A stretch of DNA of 40,329 nucleotides from CAYLOP01 sp964385305 (GTDB taxonomy: Bacteria > Chloroflexota > Anaerolineae > Anaerolineales > E44-bin32), in assembly GCA_964385305.1 (NCBI GenBank), contig CAYLOP010000014.1:1-40329 (forward strand). Reading direction: 5' to 3'. The notes below the pieces were generated by a model. The model did no database searches and had not been told where the DNA came from. It saw nothing but the letters and a program-made list of their open reading frames with translations. Numbering within the stretch: position 1 is the first letter of the stretch; each line of letters opens with the position of its first letter. A program made the translations under genes and the position numbers. Below, piece after piece: positions 15,941 to 23,888 of the stretch.

Positions 15941-17089
15941 CTAGGGTGTGTAGTAGGTTACCTTCAGTTCCAAAGCATCGCCAGGAAGGACGAATCGGAC
16001 CATGTCGGCTTCACCATCGCTGCTGATGTCCGTTTGGAACTGAACCCTGAGTTCGAAACGTGACGAGCCGACTTTGCTCTGCAATGCCGTTACCATGTCC
16101 TTATCGATCACGGGGGAGTTAAGGGAGCTCGTGCTGCACCAACGGATCAATCTCCCCGAGGGCGCACTGGTGAAGTAATCCGTTGAGTCCAATGGAACGA
16201 AGTTATATTTGAAAAGGTCCAGGCATCCGAGGTCCCCAAAGGGATCGCCGAGTTGGTCGTGCGAGCCGAAATCGGTGACAACTTCGGTGATCGTTGCGTC
16301 TCCAGGGATCGCTGATATATCGAAGCTAAGGAAGGCTTGGGATGAGAGATCTGTCGAGGTGTCGCCGACGTATTTGACGCCCTTCACATCGCCGTTAGAT
16401 CGTACGGAACCGCTTTCTCCGTCAGCTTGTGTGAGCAGGACGGTGGTGGTGTCAGGGACAACATCGATCTCTACATAAAAAACCCCATCGCCAGAGTTGC
16501 CGACGCCGAAGACCACACCGGCGTTATTGCGTAATTTCCAGTTCCCTCGGAAGGTTCCCGGGTTGTTCGGTGCGGTGAGGTCAACGGAAATGTCGACAGT
16601 TTCTCCTGGGGGCACTGTGCCGGAGGTCAATTGTTGGGAGGCTGGACCGCCCATGGAATCGCCGTTATCGAAGACCAGGGAGTAACTTGACGACCAGGTA
16701 CACGATCCGTCATTTCGCAAACGCCAGGTCTTTGTGAAATCCTCCCCAGGATCGAGCTCTGTTCCATCGGGGATGGTCATGTCTTTGATGAAGCTTGCCC
16801 TGTCACAAGCTTTGGTGGTGGGTGTGATGGATGGGATAACCGTATTTGTCGGTGTGCTTGAGGGAGGTGCAGGTGTGGTCGCGATAGCCGGTGGTGCCGG
16901 TGTAGTGGGTGGTACATCAGTTGTTGTGTCGGAAACTTGGGTCAACTGTGCGGACACAGTGAGGGCGGCGGAAGTGGCGAACATATCCGGCGTAGCCTGC
17001 GCTCCCGGAAAGTTGCAACCGGAAAGACCCATACCAATAAGGACCATGATAGCCAATAAATAGGTCGATTTTCGATGGTTGGTTGTCAT
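15941..17089 (-). CDS. Lipoprotein with NBR1-like Ig domain and C-terminal beta domain
   Basis: 382 residues, ATG 17089 with GGAGGGG upstream. Lipobox at Cys25 (IGMGLSGC), then a Pro/Thr linker to about residue 92. The NBR1-like Ig domain spans about 94-211: FTKTWRLRNDGSCTW, TAPNNPGTFRGNWKLRNN, VFGVGNSGDGVFYVEIDV. Residues 215-382 form a second domain with a beta-sandwich look (QAFLSFDISAIPGDATITEV, FELRVQFQTD, DALELKVTYYTP), recalling the surface 'DNRLRE' type carbohydrate-binding-like domains; this is a guess from strand pattern. The Ig domain is similar residue by residue to that of the preceding-listed lipoprotein, so the pair arose by duplication. Probably adhesive or substrate-binding on the cell surface. 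Confidence 0.85.
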   Translation of the reverse strand: MTTNHRKSTYLLAIMVLIGMGLSGCNFPGAQATPDMFATSAALTVSAQLTQVSDTTTDVPPTTPAPPAIATTPAPPSSTPTNTVIPSITPTTKACDRASFIKDMTIPDGTELDPGEDFTKTWRLRNDGSCTWSSSYSLVFDNGDSMGGPASQQLTSGTVPPGETVDISVDLTAPNNPGTFRGNWKLRNNAGVVFGVGNSGDGVFYVEIDVVPDTTTVLLTQADGESGSVRSNGDVKGVKYVGDTSTDLSSQAFLSFDISAIPGDATITEVVTDFGSHDQLGDPFGDLGCLDLFKYNFVPLDSTDYFTSAPSGRLIRWCSTSSLNSPVIDKDMVTALQSKVGSSRFELRVQFQTDISSDGEADMVRFVLPGDALELKVTYYTP

Positions 17090-17318
17090 CGGATCCCCTC
17101 CAAACCTTACCTGAGACCATACAGAACGATACTATATTGGATGGATTGAGACAATACTGCCTAGGATGCTACTTCGGGCTGGCCGAGAGGTCAAGAGGGG
17201 ATCGGGCGGGGAAAAACCGTATGAAAGCGCTGCACGCTGCTTTCCGACGGAGGATTTCAAAGGAAAGGGGTTTTTTGATAGGATGAACTTCCTTAGGCAG
17301 GAGCGAAGGGGAGCGAGA

Positions 17319-18671
17319 CTAGGCCACAGTTGCACGCGTGGATGGCTGTGTGGAAGTCAGGGCAAGGGAACCGCGCATGCTCCAGGGGCCCGCCCACTCG
17401 ATCTGTACATTAACAAGCTTTCCCCTAAGATCGTCCTCGGAATCGATGAAAACCAATTTATTCGTACGGTTGCGACCTTTCCAGCGCCCACCCTGCATCT
17501 CTTCTACGAGGACTTCTAGGGTTTGCCCTTCATATCCGGCGTTGATCTCTGTGGCGGTACGGGTCTGAAGATCTTCAAGGGCGCGAAAACGGCGCATCTT
17601 CTCGGATTTGGGCACGTCATCCTCCATGCGTCTTGCGGAGACGGTATCAGGGCGAGGGGAATAGCGCGCAAGGTGTGCCACGTCGAAACGGAGAGCTTCG
17701 AGCAGTTCATAGGTATGTCGAAACTGCTCTTCCGTCTCGCCCGGGAATCCGACGATGATGTCGGTTGCCATGGAGACGCCGGGGATGCGCGCGCGGATAC
17801 GATCGATTAATGCCCTGTACTCCCGTACGTTGTAGCCACGCTTCATGCGTTGAAGGACCTCGTCATCGCCTGCCTGGAATGGGATCTCGATGTGCTCGCA
17901 GACCTTCGGTAACGCGGCTACGGTATCAAGCAACTTGTCCGTCATCCAATTGGGATGGGATGTCAGGAAACGGATGCGATCCAAGCCTTCGATCGCATGG
18001 GCGGCGTGAAGCAGGTCCACAAGGGTGATACTGTCGTTGAGATCCAGTCCATAGCGGTCTACAATTTGACCCAGCAGCGTTACCTCACGCACACCCTGTG
18101 CGGTGAGGGTGTGAATCTCAGCGAGGATCTCATCGATAGGCCTGCTCACCTCGGGCCCGCGCCGATACGGGATCACACAATATGTACAGGCATGCGAGCA
18201 GCCGTAGACAATGGGGATGTAGGCGGACACCAACGTGCTGCGTTCATGAGCAGGGAGGATCAGCTCACCGTCCATGATGGCGTTGCGGACTTCGGTTTCA
18301 GCGAGATCTGTAGCGCGCCCGTCAACGCGGAGAAGATGATCGACGAGCGGAGCGGGGTCGGAAGGCGGCGAGAAGACGTCGACAAAGGGGAAAGCCTGCT
18401 TGAGAGCACGATTACCTTTGACCCCAACGAGGCATCCCATTAGGTTGATCACCACATCCGGCCGATTTTCTTTGAGGGGCCGCAGGGAATGTAAGCGACC
18501 ATAGGCTTTATCTTCCGCGCTCTGGCGTACGACACATGTGTTGAGAACGATAATGTCCGCGCTCTCTGCCCGAGAGGTGGGAATGTGCCCCAGCCTCTCT
18601 AACGCAGATGCGACGCGTTGAGAATCCGCAACATTCATCTGGCAGCCGGATGTCCAAATGTAGTACTTCAT
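17319..18671 (-). CDS. miaB: tRNA 2-methylthio-N6-isopentenyladenosine synthase MiaB
   Basis: Radical-SAM methylthiotransferase that modifies A37 of tRNAs reading U-initial codons. 450 residues from ATG 18671; the frame runs 64 codons further up, but only from this ATG does the conserved MKYYIWTSGCQMN N-terminus begin. The N-terminal cluster ligands are Cys10, Cys46 (LNTCVVR) and Cys80 (MGC). The radical-SAM cluster is Cys158, Cys162, Cys165 (YGCSHACTYC). The C-terminal TRAM domain runs from about 378 (GQTLEVLVEEM to WAGPWSMRGSL). There is no Shine-Dalgarno sequence, and a TATAAT box ends seven bases before the ATG, which suggests a leaderless mRNA. MiaB is favoured over RimO or MtaB by the N-terminal motif and the SRP context after the SAM motif. 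Confidence 0.93.
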   Translation of the reverse strand: MKYYIWTSGCQMNVADSQRVASALERLGHIPTSRAESADIIVLNTCVVRQSAEDKAYGRLHSLRPLKENRPDVVINLMGCLVGVKGNRALKQAFPFVDVFSPPSDPAPLVDHLLRVDGRATDLAETEVRNAIMDGELILPAHERSTLVSAYIPIVYGCSHACTYCVIPYRRGPEVSRPIDEILAEIHTLTAQGVREVTLLGQIVDRYGLDLNDSITLVDLLHAAHAIEGLDRIRFLTSHPNWMTDKLLDTVAALPKVCEHIEIPFQAGDDEVLQRMKRGYNVREYRALIDRIRARIPGVSMATDIIVGFPGETEEQFRHTYELLEALRFDVAHLARYSPRPDTVSARRMEDDVPKSEKMRRFRALEDLQTRTATEINAGYEGQTLEVLVEEMQGGRWKGRNRTNKLVFIDSEDDLRGKLVNVQIEWAGPWSMRGSLALTSTQPSTRATVA

Positions 18672-18678
18672 AACCGTG

Positions 18679-18684
18679 ATTATA
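18679..18684 (-). promoter_or_regulatory. miaB -10 box, leaderless type
   Basis: Perfect TATAAT with seven bases to the miaB ATG. At a 16-18 bp spacer the -35 region (GTCGCG/CGTCGC) is poor, so the promoter may need an activator or may be a chance match. Confidence 0.45.
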
Positions 18685-18862
18685 ACCTCTGCCACTCCGA
18701 CGCGACGCAGAGATCCCCGTTGGGTTGGATGACCAAGTATGATTCTCATCAAAGGGCGGCGTATATCCCATCCCGAATCTATCCTCCATGCAAAATTGGC
18801 GAAGTGCGGTATCATACAGCGCTGCAGCGGGTTGGCGACAGGGCGGATCGAGCGTTTGATCA

Positions 18863-19816
18863 ATGGCGTTTAGAAACTTGAAGGTTCGATATATTCTCAC
18901 ACGAGTGGTCTTCATGGTCCTCCTTGCGGCGCTTGGGGTTGGATGCCAACGCGCGGGAGGCGTAGAGATGACCCGAACCGCGTTTACGCCTACCCGCACG
19001 ATCTCGCCAACCTCATCCACTCGGGGAGCGCCACTTACGATCACGCCAACACCGGCAGAGAAGCCGACGACCGCTACCCCATCCCCGACGACCGTTTGTC
19101 GGGAGACGCGCGGACGACTCGTCGAGACCACGTATCAAGGCTATGTCCTCCGAAAGCCGATTCCGGTGTGGATCTATCTTCCGCCATGCTACCCCTCAGG
19201 AAAGGATCGGTATCCGGTTCTCTACTTGCTGCATGGTTTCCCCTATGACGAAACCCATTGGATCGAACTTGGAGTCGATCAGCGCGTAGATAAAGGTATT
19301 CGATCGGGGGAGTGGCCTCCCTTCTTGATGGTCATGCCTCGTCAACCCGACCCATTAAATACAAGAACGGATGGCGGCCCGGGGTCGTATGAAGAAGAGA
19401 TGGTCAAAGGTCTGATCCCCTTTATCGATGAGACCTATGCCACCGAAGCGAGCGCGGATTCTCGGGTGTTGGCCGGCGTTTCGCGGGGAGGTGTGTGGGC
19501 GTTGGAAATCGCCCTCCGGCATCCAGAATTATTTGATGCTGTGGCAGCACTCAGCCCAGCGCTACACGTGAACTATGCCCGTCCGCCCTATGACCCGATG
19601 CTACTGGCCAAGGAGAATGATGCATTGCCGAAACGCATATTTCTCAGTGCGGGGGATCAGGAACCTGCATTTCGCGAGAAAACGGAGGCATTCAGCCGGT
19701 TATTTGAGGATTCTGATGTTGAATTGCACCTTGTTATCAGTCCGGGCGGGCATGATTCAGAGACATGGACAGCTGTGCTGGGGGAGATGCTTGATTTCCT
19801 CCTTGATGGATGGTGA
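18863..19816 (+). CDS. Lipoprotein esterase, alpha/beta hydrolase (esterase D type)
   Basis: 317 residues. Signal peptide with lipobox ending at Cys28 (VLLAALGVGC), then a Thr/Pro linker to about residue 78. The hydrolase domain follows: PVWIYLPPCYP, YPVLYLLHGFPYDETHW with the oxyanion region, and the nucleophile elbow AGVSRGG with Ser208. Likely triad partners are an Asp near 265 (SAGDQEP) and His297 (SPGGHDSETW). This layout is that of the putative esterase/Fes-like family that cleaves acyl or feruloyl esters outside the cell; the true substrate is unknown. Divergent from miaB with 191 bp between the starts. A membrane LysM protein gene follows on the same strand. Confidence 0.85.
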   Translation: MAFRNLKVRYILTRVVFMVLLAALGVGCQRAGGVEMTRTAFTPTRTISPTSSTRGAPLTITPTPAEKPTTATPSPTTVCRETRGRLVETTYQGYVLRKPIPVWIYLPPCYPSGKDRYPVLYLLHGFPYDETHWIELGVDQRVDKGIRSGEWPPFLMVMPRQPDPLNTRTDGGPGSYEEEMVKGLIPFIDETYATEASADSRVLAGVSRGGVWALEIALRHPELFDAVAALSPALHVNYARPPYDPMLLAKENDALPKRIFLSAGDQEPAFREKTEAFSRLFEDSDVELHLVISPGGHDSETWTAVLGEMLDFLLDGW

Positions 19817-19927
19817 AAAAAGGGTTATACCATTCTCTGAAAGTCATGTTGCGGTTAAGGAATTCGTGTACAATGATTTTCGCCATACCTATAGGCATAC
19901 CAGGGGTGCAGAAGGGGAGTGATATAT

Positions 19928-20593
19928 ATGCCTGAAACAGAGATGAAAGCTGCTGATGTGATCCATGCCTACCGAAAACGACGCGAGCGCCTGGTACCGC
20001 TCTTGCTGGGTGGATTGGCGATTGTGCTCTTGGTCGTTGGGGTGTTCATGATCATTATGTGGCTTTCAGGGGATAAATCACCACAACTGCCCGCCATCTT
20101 TGCTAGTGATACGCCAACACCGACAGAGACTGCAACGCCGCAAAAACCGACAGCCACAGCGACGATCACGCTGACGCCTGAGCCCAGTCAAACGCCGACG
20201 CCTTCCGGCCCGGTGACCTACATGGTTGAACTCGGGGATACGCTCTGGACGATTGCCGCGGAATTCGGCATCGATGATATCCGACTCATCATGTCGGTCA
20301 ACGATCTCACGGACCCGGACGCGATCAATGTGGGTCAGGAGTTAATCATTCCGGAAGAAGGCACCGTACTACCCACTGAGACGCCGCTGCCAGCAACCAT
20401 GACGGTGGGACAGAAGATTGAGTATCGTGTGCTGCCCGGTGATACGCTTCAGTCGATCGCCGCTAAGTTCAACAGCACAGCGGAGGCTATCGCCGAAGAA
20501 AACGAGATCGAGGATCCCAACACCATCGGTGTGGGGCAGTTGCTCATCATTCCAGTCTATATTGCTACGCCCACACCAACGATCGAAAGCTAG
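19928..20593 (+). CDS. Membrane-anchored protein with two LysM domains
   Basis: 221 residues. The start is ATG 19928, since GAAGGGGAG lies eight bases before it; an in-frame GTG at 19919 overlaps that site. Cytoplasmic basic N-terminus, membrane helix at 22-46, a Pro/Thr linker at 60-95, then two LysM domains: 97-142 (YMVELGDTLWTIAAEFG to VGQELIIP) and 165-209 (YRVLPGDTLQSIAAKFN to VGQLLIIP). LysM domains bind N-acetylglucosamine chains, so the protein should tether the membrane to wall-like glycans or envelope polysaccharide. No catalytic domain. The 112 bp gap to the esterase gene leaves room for its own promoter. Confidence 0.9.
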   Translation: MPETEMKAADVIHAYRKRRERLVPLLLGGLAIVLLVVGVFMIIMWLSGDKSPQLPAIFASDTPTPTETATPQKPTATATITLTPEPSQTPTPSGPVTYMVELGDTLWTIAAEFGIDDIRLIMSVNDLTDPDAINVGQELIIPEEGTVLPTETPLPATMTVGQKIEYRVLPGDTLQSIAAKFNSTAEAIAEENEIEDPNTIGVGQLLIIPVYIATPTPTIES

Positions 20594-20643
20594 ATATCTC
20601 TCCGTTCGTGCTCCTTGAAACACGGGCAGAATCGCGCATCAAG

Positions 20644-20670
20644 CCGCGCACCAGGAATTATGGTGCGCGG
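20644..20670. terminator. Bidirectional hairpin between the LysM gene and queG
   Basis: 10-bp stem with a 7-nt loop (CCGCGCACCA/TGGTGCGCGG), placed between two convergent genes 51 bp after the LysM stop and 55 bp from the queG stop. No long T-run on either side. Confidence 0.55.
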
Positions 20671-20724
20671 TACATTTGTCGATGCGGCCATTCTCCAACC
20701 GACATGGGATGGGTATGTTGAATC

Positions 20725-21888
20725 TCAACATGGATCGGGAGGAAGGTTGGCCAGGGCTGCTTCGATCTCAGCTTTTACTTCAGGTTCTTTTTCCGTCTCA
20801 CGTGCGCCCTCAAGCAGGGCTTTGCTATTTTCAGCATCCACTTGTCCCAATGCCCAGGCAGCATGGGAGCGTATCAGGCTCTCCTCATCATGTTGCAGGA
20901 GATGCGCAAGCTGCGGGATGGCGGCAGTGTCATCGGTATTCGCTGCCACGATAGCTGCATTGCGTATCAATCCCCGGCGTTTTGGACGCAGCAGCGGACT
21001 ACCGCGTAAGGGTTCCTGCCAACGTTCCGGAGTCAGTTCTAAGATGGGCTTGGGATCGGGTTCTGATAGAAAAGGGCGGGGTTGAAAGGCAGTATCCTTG
21101 GTCGGTTTGGCGAAGCGGTTGTTCCAAGGGCAAACCTGCTGGCAAACGTCACAGCCAAAGAGCCAATCACCGACGGCGGGGCGTAAAGCGGAGGGGATGG
21201 TCCCCTTTTCCTCGATGGTCAGGTAGGATATGCACTGCCGGGCATCGATCGTTCGGTCGGGGCGGATGCAGGAGGTGGGACAGGCATCGATGCAGCGTGA
21301 GCACGTACCGCAGCGGTCCTCGCTGAAAGGGGCATCAATCTGCAGCGATATCCCAAGGAGCACTTCAGCAAGCAGAATGTGGGAACCAAGCTTGGGGTTG
21401 ATGAGGCAGGTGTTTTTCCCGATCCAGCCTAAACCGGCTCGTTGGGCGAACTCGCGTTCGAGAACGGGACCAGTGTCCGTATAAATGCGGTTGGGCACGG
21501 GTTCTTGGAGTGTTTCCTCGATATAGCTTACAAGCCTTTCTAGCCGTCGGACAAGTACATCATGGTAATCCTCACCGCGTGCATACGCGGCGATCTGGGC
21601 ATGACCGCTCTCCGGGGTTATCGATGCCGCCTGGGGGAGATAATTCACGCCTAGGACAAGAATGGATTCGCACTCCGGCAGGATCAGGCGGGGATCTGCT
21701 CGTCGATGAAGCGCCCGTTCACTCGCCAGATAGGCCATACCACCATGACACCCTTGGGCGATCCACCGCTGGTATGCGTCAAGATGCCGTGGCGGCTCTG
21801 GGTTTGTAATGCCGACCAGGTCGAACCCTAGCCGGTGCGCCTCGGCCTTGATGGATATTGTCAGGCTGGCTGCATTCAATTCTGGCAT
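20725..21888 (-). CDS. queG: Epoxyqueuosine reductase
   Basis: Cobalamin- and Fe-S-dependent enzyme for the last step of queuosine synthesis in tRNA. 387 residues. The conserved Asp138 lies in YTDTGPVLEREFA, followed by GLGWIGKNTCLI. Two [4Fe-4S] sites follow: Cys193, Cys196, Cys199, Cys203 (CGTCSRCIDAC) and Cys246, Cys249, Cys253 (CDVCQQVC), with Cys207 and Cys219 as likely remaining ligands. The C-terminal 110 residues are HEAT-type helical repeats (RNAAIVAANTDDTAAIPQLA, SLIRSHAAWALGQV), as in long forms of QueG. A TATAAT lies about 35 bp upstream of the start (21924-21929). Shares the tRNA-modification theme with miaB, but is not in an operon with it. Confidence 0.96.
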   Translation of the reverse strand: MPELNAASLTISIKAEAHRLGFDLVGITNPEPPRHLDAYQRWIAQGCHGGMAYLASERALHRRADPRLILPECESILVLGVNYLPQAASITPESGHAQIAAYARGEDYHDVLVRRLERLVSYIEETLQEPVPNRIYTDTGPVLEREFAQRAGLGWIGKNTCLINPKLGSHILLAEVLLGISLQIDAPFSEDRCGTCSRCIDACPTSCIRPDRTIDARQCISYLTIEEKGTIPSALRPAVGDWLFGCDVCQQVCPWNNRFAKPTKDTAFQPRPFLSEPDPKPILELTPERWQEPLRGSPLLRPKRRGLIRNAAIVAANTDDTAAIPQLAHLLQHDEESLIRSHAAWALGQVDAENSKALLEGARETEKEPEVKAEIEAALANLPPDPC

Positions 21889-22001
21889 TGTCTGGTTGTG
21901 CTCCGATAGGTTTACACAGGGGAATTATAAACGCAGGCAGCTATTCACATGAACATCCCGGGGGACGTACGCTCCCGATGGATCAACTCGGGGATGAAAT
22001 A

Positions 22002-22030
22002 ACTTGCGACGGCATGGCACCGTCGCAAGT
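22002..22030 (-). terminator. Intrinsic terminator after the GltD-like gene
   Basis: Perfect 11-bp stem ACTTGCGACGG/CCGTCGCAAGT with a 7-nt loop, 30 bp after the stop codon. On the minus strand TTATTTC follows. Confidence 0.7.
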
Positions 22031-22059
22031 GAACTGTTTTTATCGAGATGAAAGAACGG

Positions 22060-23493
22060 TTAGCGTTTCGAAAGATATTCGTCAATGGCTGCCGCAGCCT
22101 TACGGCCAGCGACCATGGCTGTGACGACGAGATCAGGGCCTGTAACCCCATCGCCACCGGCGTAGATGCCTTCGCGTGAGGTGGCGCCTGTCTCAGGGTC
22201 AGCCACAACCAAGCCCCACTTGTGGGTCTCGAGGTCGGGTGTGGTTTCACCGATAAGTGGATCGGGCCAATAGCCTAGCGCGAGGATCACGGTATCCGCT
22301 TCCACCGTGAAATTAGAGCCTTCGATGGGGATAGGGCGACGCCGACCGCTGTCGTCGGGCTCGCCAAGTTCGCACTGCAGGCATTCCACTGCGCTTACGT
22401 GCCCCTCAGGGCCGGCGATGTAGCGGATGGGTTGGGTGAGGAAGCGGTAGTTGGCGCCCTCCTGTTTGGCAAGCTCACGGTCTTTCTTGCCGCCGGGCAT
22501 CTCGGCTTCTGTGCGGCGATAGAGGCAGGTCACTTCTTCCGCGCCCAGGCGAATTGCAGACCGCAGGCAGTCAGAAGCTGTGTCGCCACCGCCGATGACG
22601 GCCACGCGCCGACCCACCTTAGGTTTCGAGCGCATGTCCTCCTCAAGCAGGTTGGGATCAACATTGGCCCGAACGAGAAATTCCGTCGCCTGATACACAC
22701 CGGGAAGATCCGCGCCCGGGACATCCATCTTGGCGTCCACTTGCGAGCCGACCGCAACGTAGACAGCGTCAAAGCCATCCTTCAAGAGGTCGTCGATTGT
22801 CTTGGCCTTGCCGATACGTGTGCTGGTGGCGAATTCTATACCGGCATCTTTCAAGTCTTGGATGCGGGCATGGACGACGCTCTTCTCTAGCTTGAAGTTG
22901 GGAATGCCGTAGAGCAGCAAACCACCAGCCGCAGGCGCGGCTTCGAAGATGGTTACGTCGTGACCGCGTTGAACGAGCTGTTCGGCGCATGCAAGCCCCG
23001 AAGGTCCCGATCCGATAATTGCGACCCGCTTTCCACTTGGTTTGCCGACCGGGATTTCAACGATCCCATGGGCGCGCTGGTAATCTGCCACAAACGCCTC
23101 GAGCGCCCCCGTCAACACGGGCTCGCCGCGTTTGTTGCGCGGGCATGCGCCCTGGCATAGTGCCTCGTGCGGACAAACCCGGCCGCAAATTTCGGGCATC
23201 GAGCTGGTTTGGCGGTAGATCTCCGCCGCGCCCAGGAAGTCACCTTTTTCGATGAGCCACATCGCTGCAGAGATGTCATTATGTCCTGGGCAAGCTTTCA
23301 TGCATGGCGCTGGATCCGGACAGTGCAAACACCGTTCTGCAGCCCGTTGTGCTTGTTCTGGCGTGAGGGGGATAAACGTGGGACCGAAATCGCCGATCCG
23401 TTCAACCGCCGGGCGCGCCTCGACATCCTCAAAGGGGAGCTGCATTCTTGCTTTACGATCAACGACGGGTTCTTCTCCTGTCGCTTTTGCCAT
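22060..23493 (-). CDS. GltD-like NAD(P)H-dependent FAD/Fe-S oxidoreductase
   Basis: 477 residues from ATG 23493, six bases after a strong GGAGGT. An N-terminal Fe-S domain is rich in cysteines: CLHCPDPAPCMKACP near 56-70 and CGRVCPHEALCQGACP near 103-118. An FAD-binding loop follows (AIIGSGPSGLACAEQL, near 160), then an NADPH-binding loop (AVIGGGDTASDCLRSAIR, near 297) and a C-terminal FAD motif (GIYAGGDGVTGPDLVVTAM). This is the architecture of the glutamate synthase small subunit and of its relatives NfnB, SudA and PreT. No large gltB subunit is nearby, so the partner is not defined and I leave out a symbol. It is a single-gene unit with its own terminator. Confidence 0.9.
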   Translation of the reverse strand: MAKATGEEPVVDRKARMQLPFEDVEARPAVERIGDFGPTFIPLTPEQAQRAAERCLHCPDPAPCMKACPGHNDISAAMWLIEKGDFLGAAEIYRQTSSMPEICGRVCPHEALCQGACPRNKRGEPVLTGALEAFVADYQRAHGIVEIPVGKPSGKRVAIIGSGPSGLACAEQLVQRGHDVTIFEAAPAAGGLLLYGIPNFKLEKSVVHARIQDLKDAGIEFATSTRIGKAKTIDDLLKDGFDAVYVAVGSQVDAKMDVPGADLPGVYQATEFLVRANVDPNLLEEDMRSKPKVGRRVAVIGGGDTASDCLRSAIRLGAEEVTCLYRRTEAEMPGGKKDRELAKQEGANYRFLTQPIRYIAGPEGHVSAVECLQCELGEPDDSGRRRPIPIEGSNFTVEADTVILALGYWPDPLIGETTPDLETHKWGLVVADPETGATSREGIYAGGDGVTGPDLVVTAMVAGRKAAAAIDEYLSKR

Positions 23494-23496
23494 CAC

Positions 23497-23888
23497 TTCA
23501 CCTCCACGATAATTACATTTCGATCATACCCGCCACCAAGCGGTAATCTCAGTCGAGAAAGTCATGCCTCGGGATGACGGTTGTCACAAGCGGGGGTTAG
23601 ATTTCTCCCATCGGAGGCGCAAAGTTGTATTCATAAGGTACAATTCATATCGTTAAGAATGTATTGTAGGTAATCCGTGTAGAAGGCAGAATATTTGCGT
23701 TCGGGGAACTTATAAAACAAGGACCAGAGCCATCCTTTATGCCAGGCCCACCATGCAATAAGATGGGTAGGTGATTGGGATGCGCATGCGCAAATACCTG
23801 TACAACGGTGAAACTTGAATGATACCAAGCCTGAATTTCCCAAGAAGGCATCTGGGTATTGAGGGCTTTTCATGGAGGGTGAAAAACC
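23497..23888. other. 392-bp divergent intergenic region
   Basis: Lies between the divergent GltD-like gene and the efflux operon. It holds the GGAGGT site for the former at its left end and GGAGGGTG for the latter at its right end. The middle (23640-23800) is AT-richer than its surroundings. No protein-like frame, stable hairpin or known RNA was recognised. It may hold regulatory sites for the efflux genes. Confidence 0.5.

Noticed and set aside
18672..18863. Longer MiaB N-terminus
   Set aside because: The 64 extra residues are not protein-like, and the family N-terminus starts at ATG 18671 behind a -10 box.
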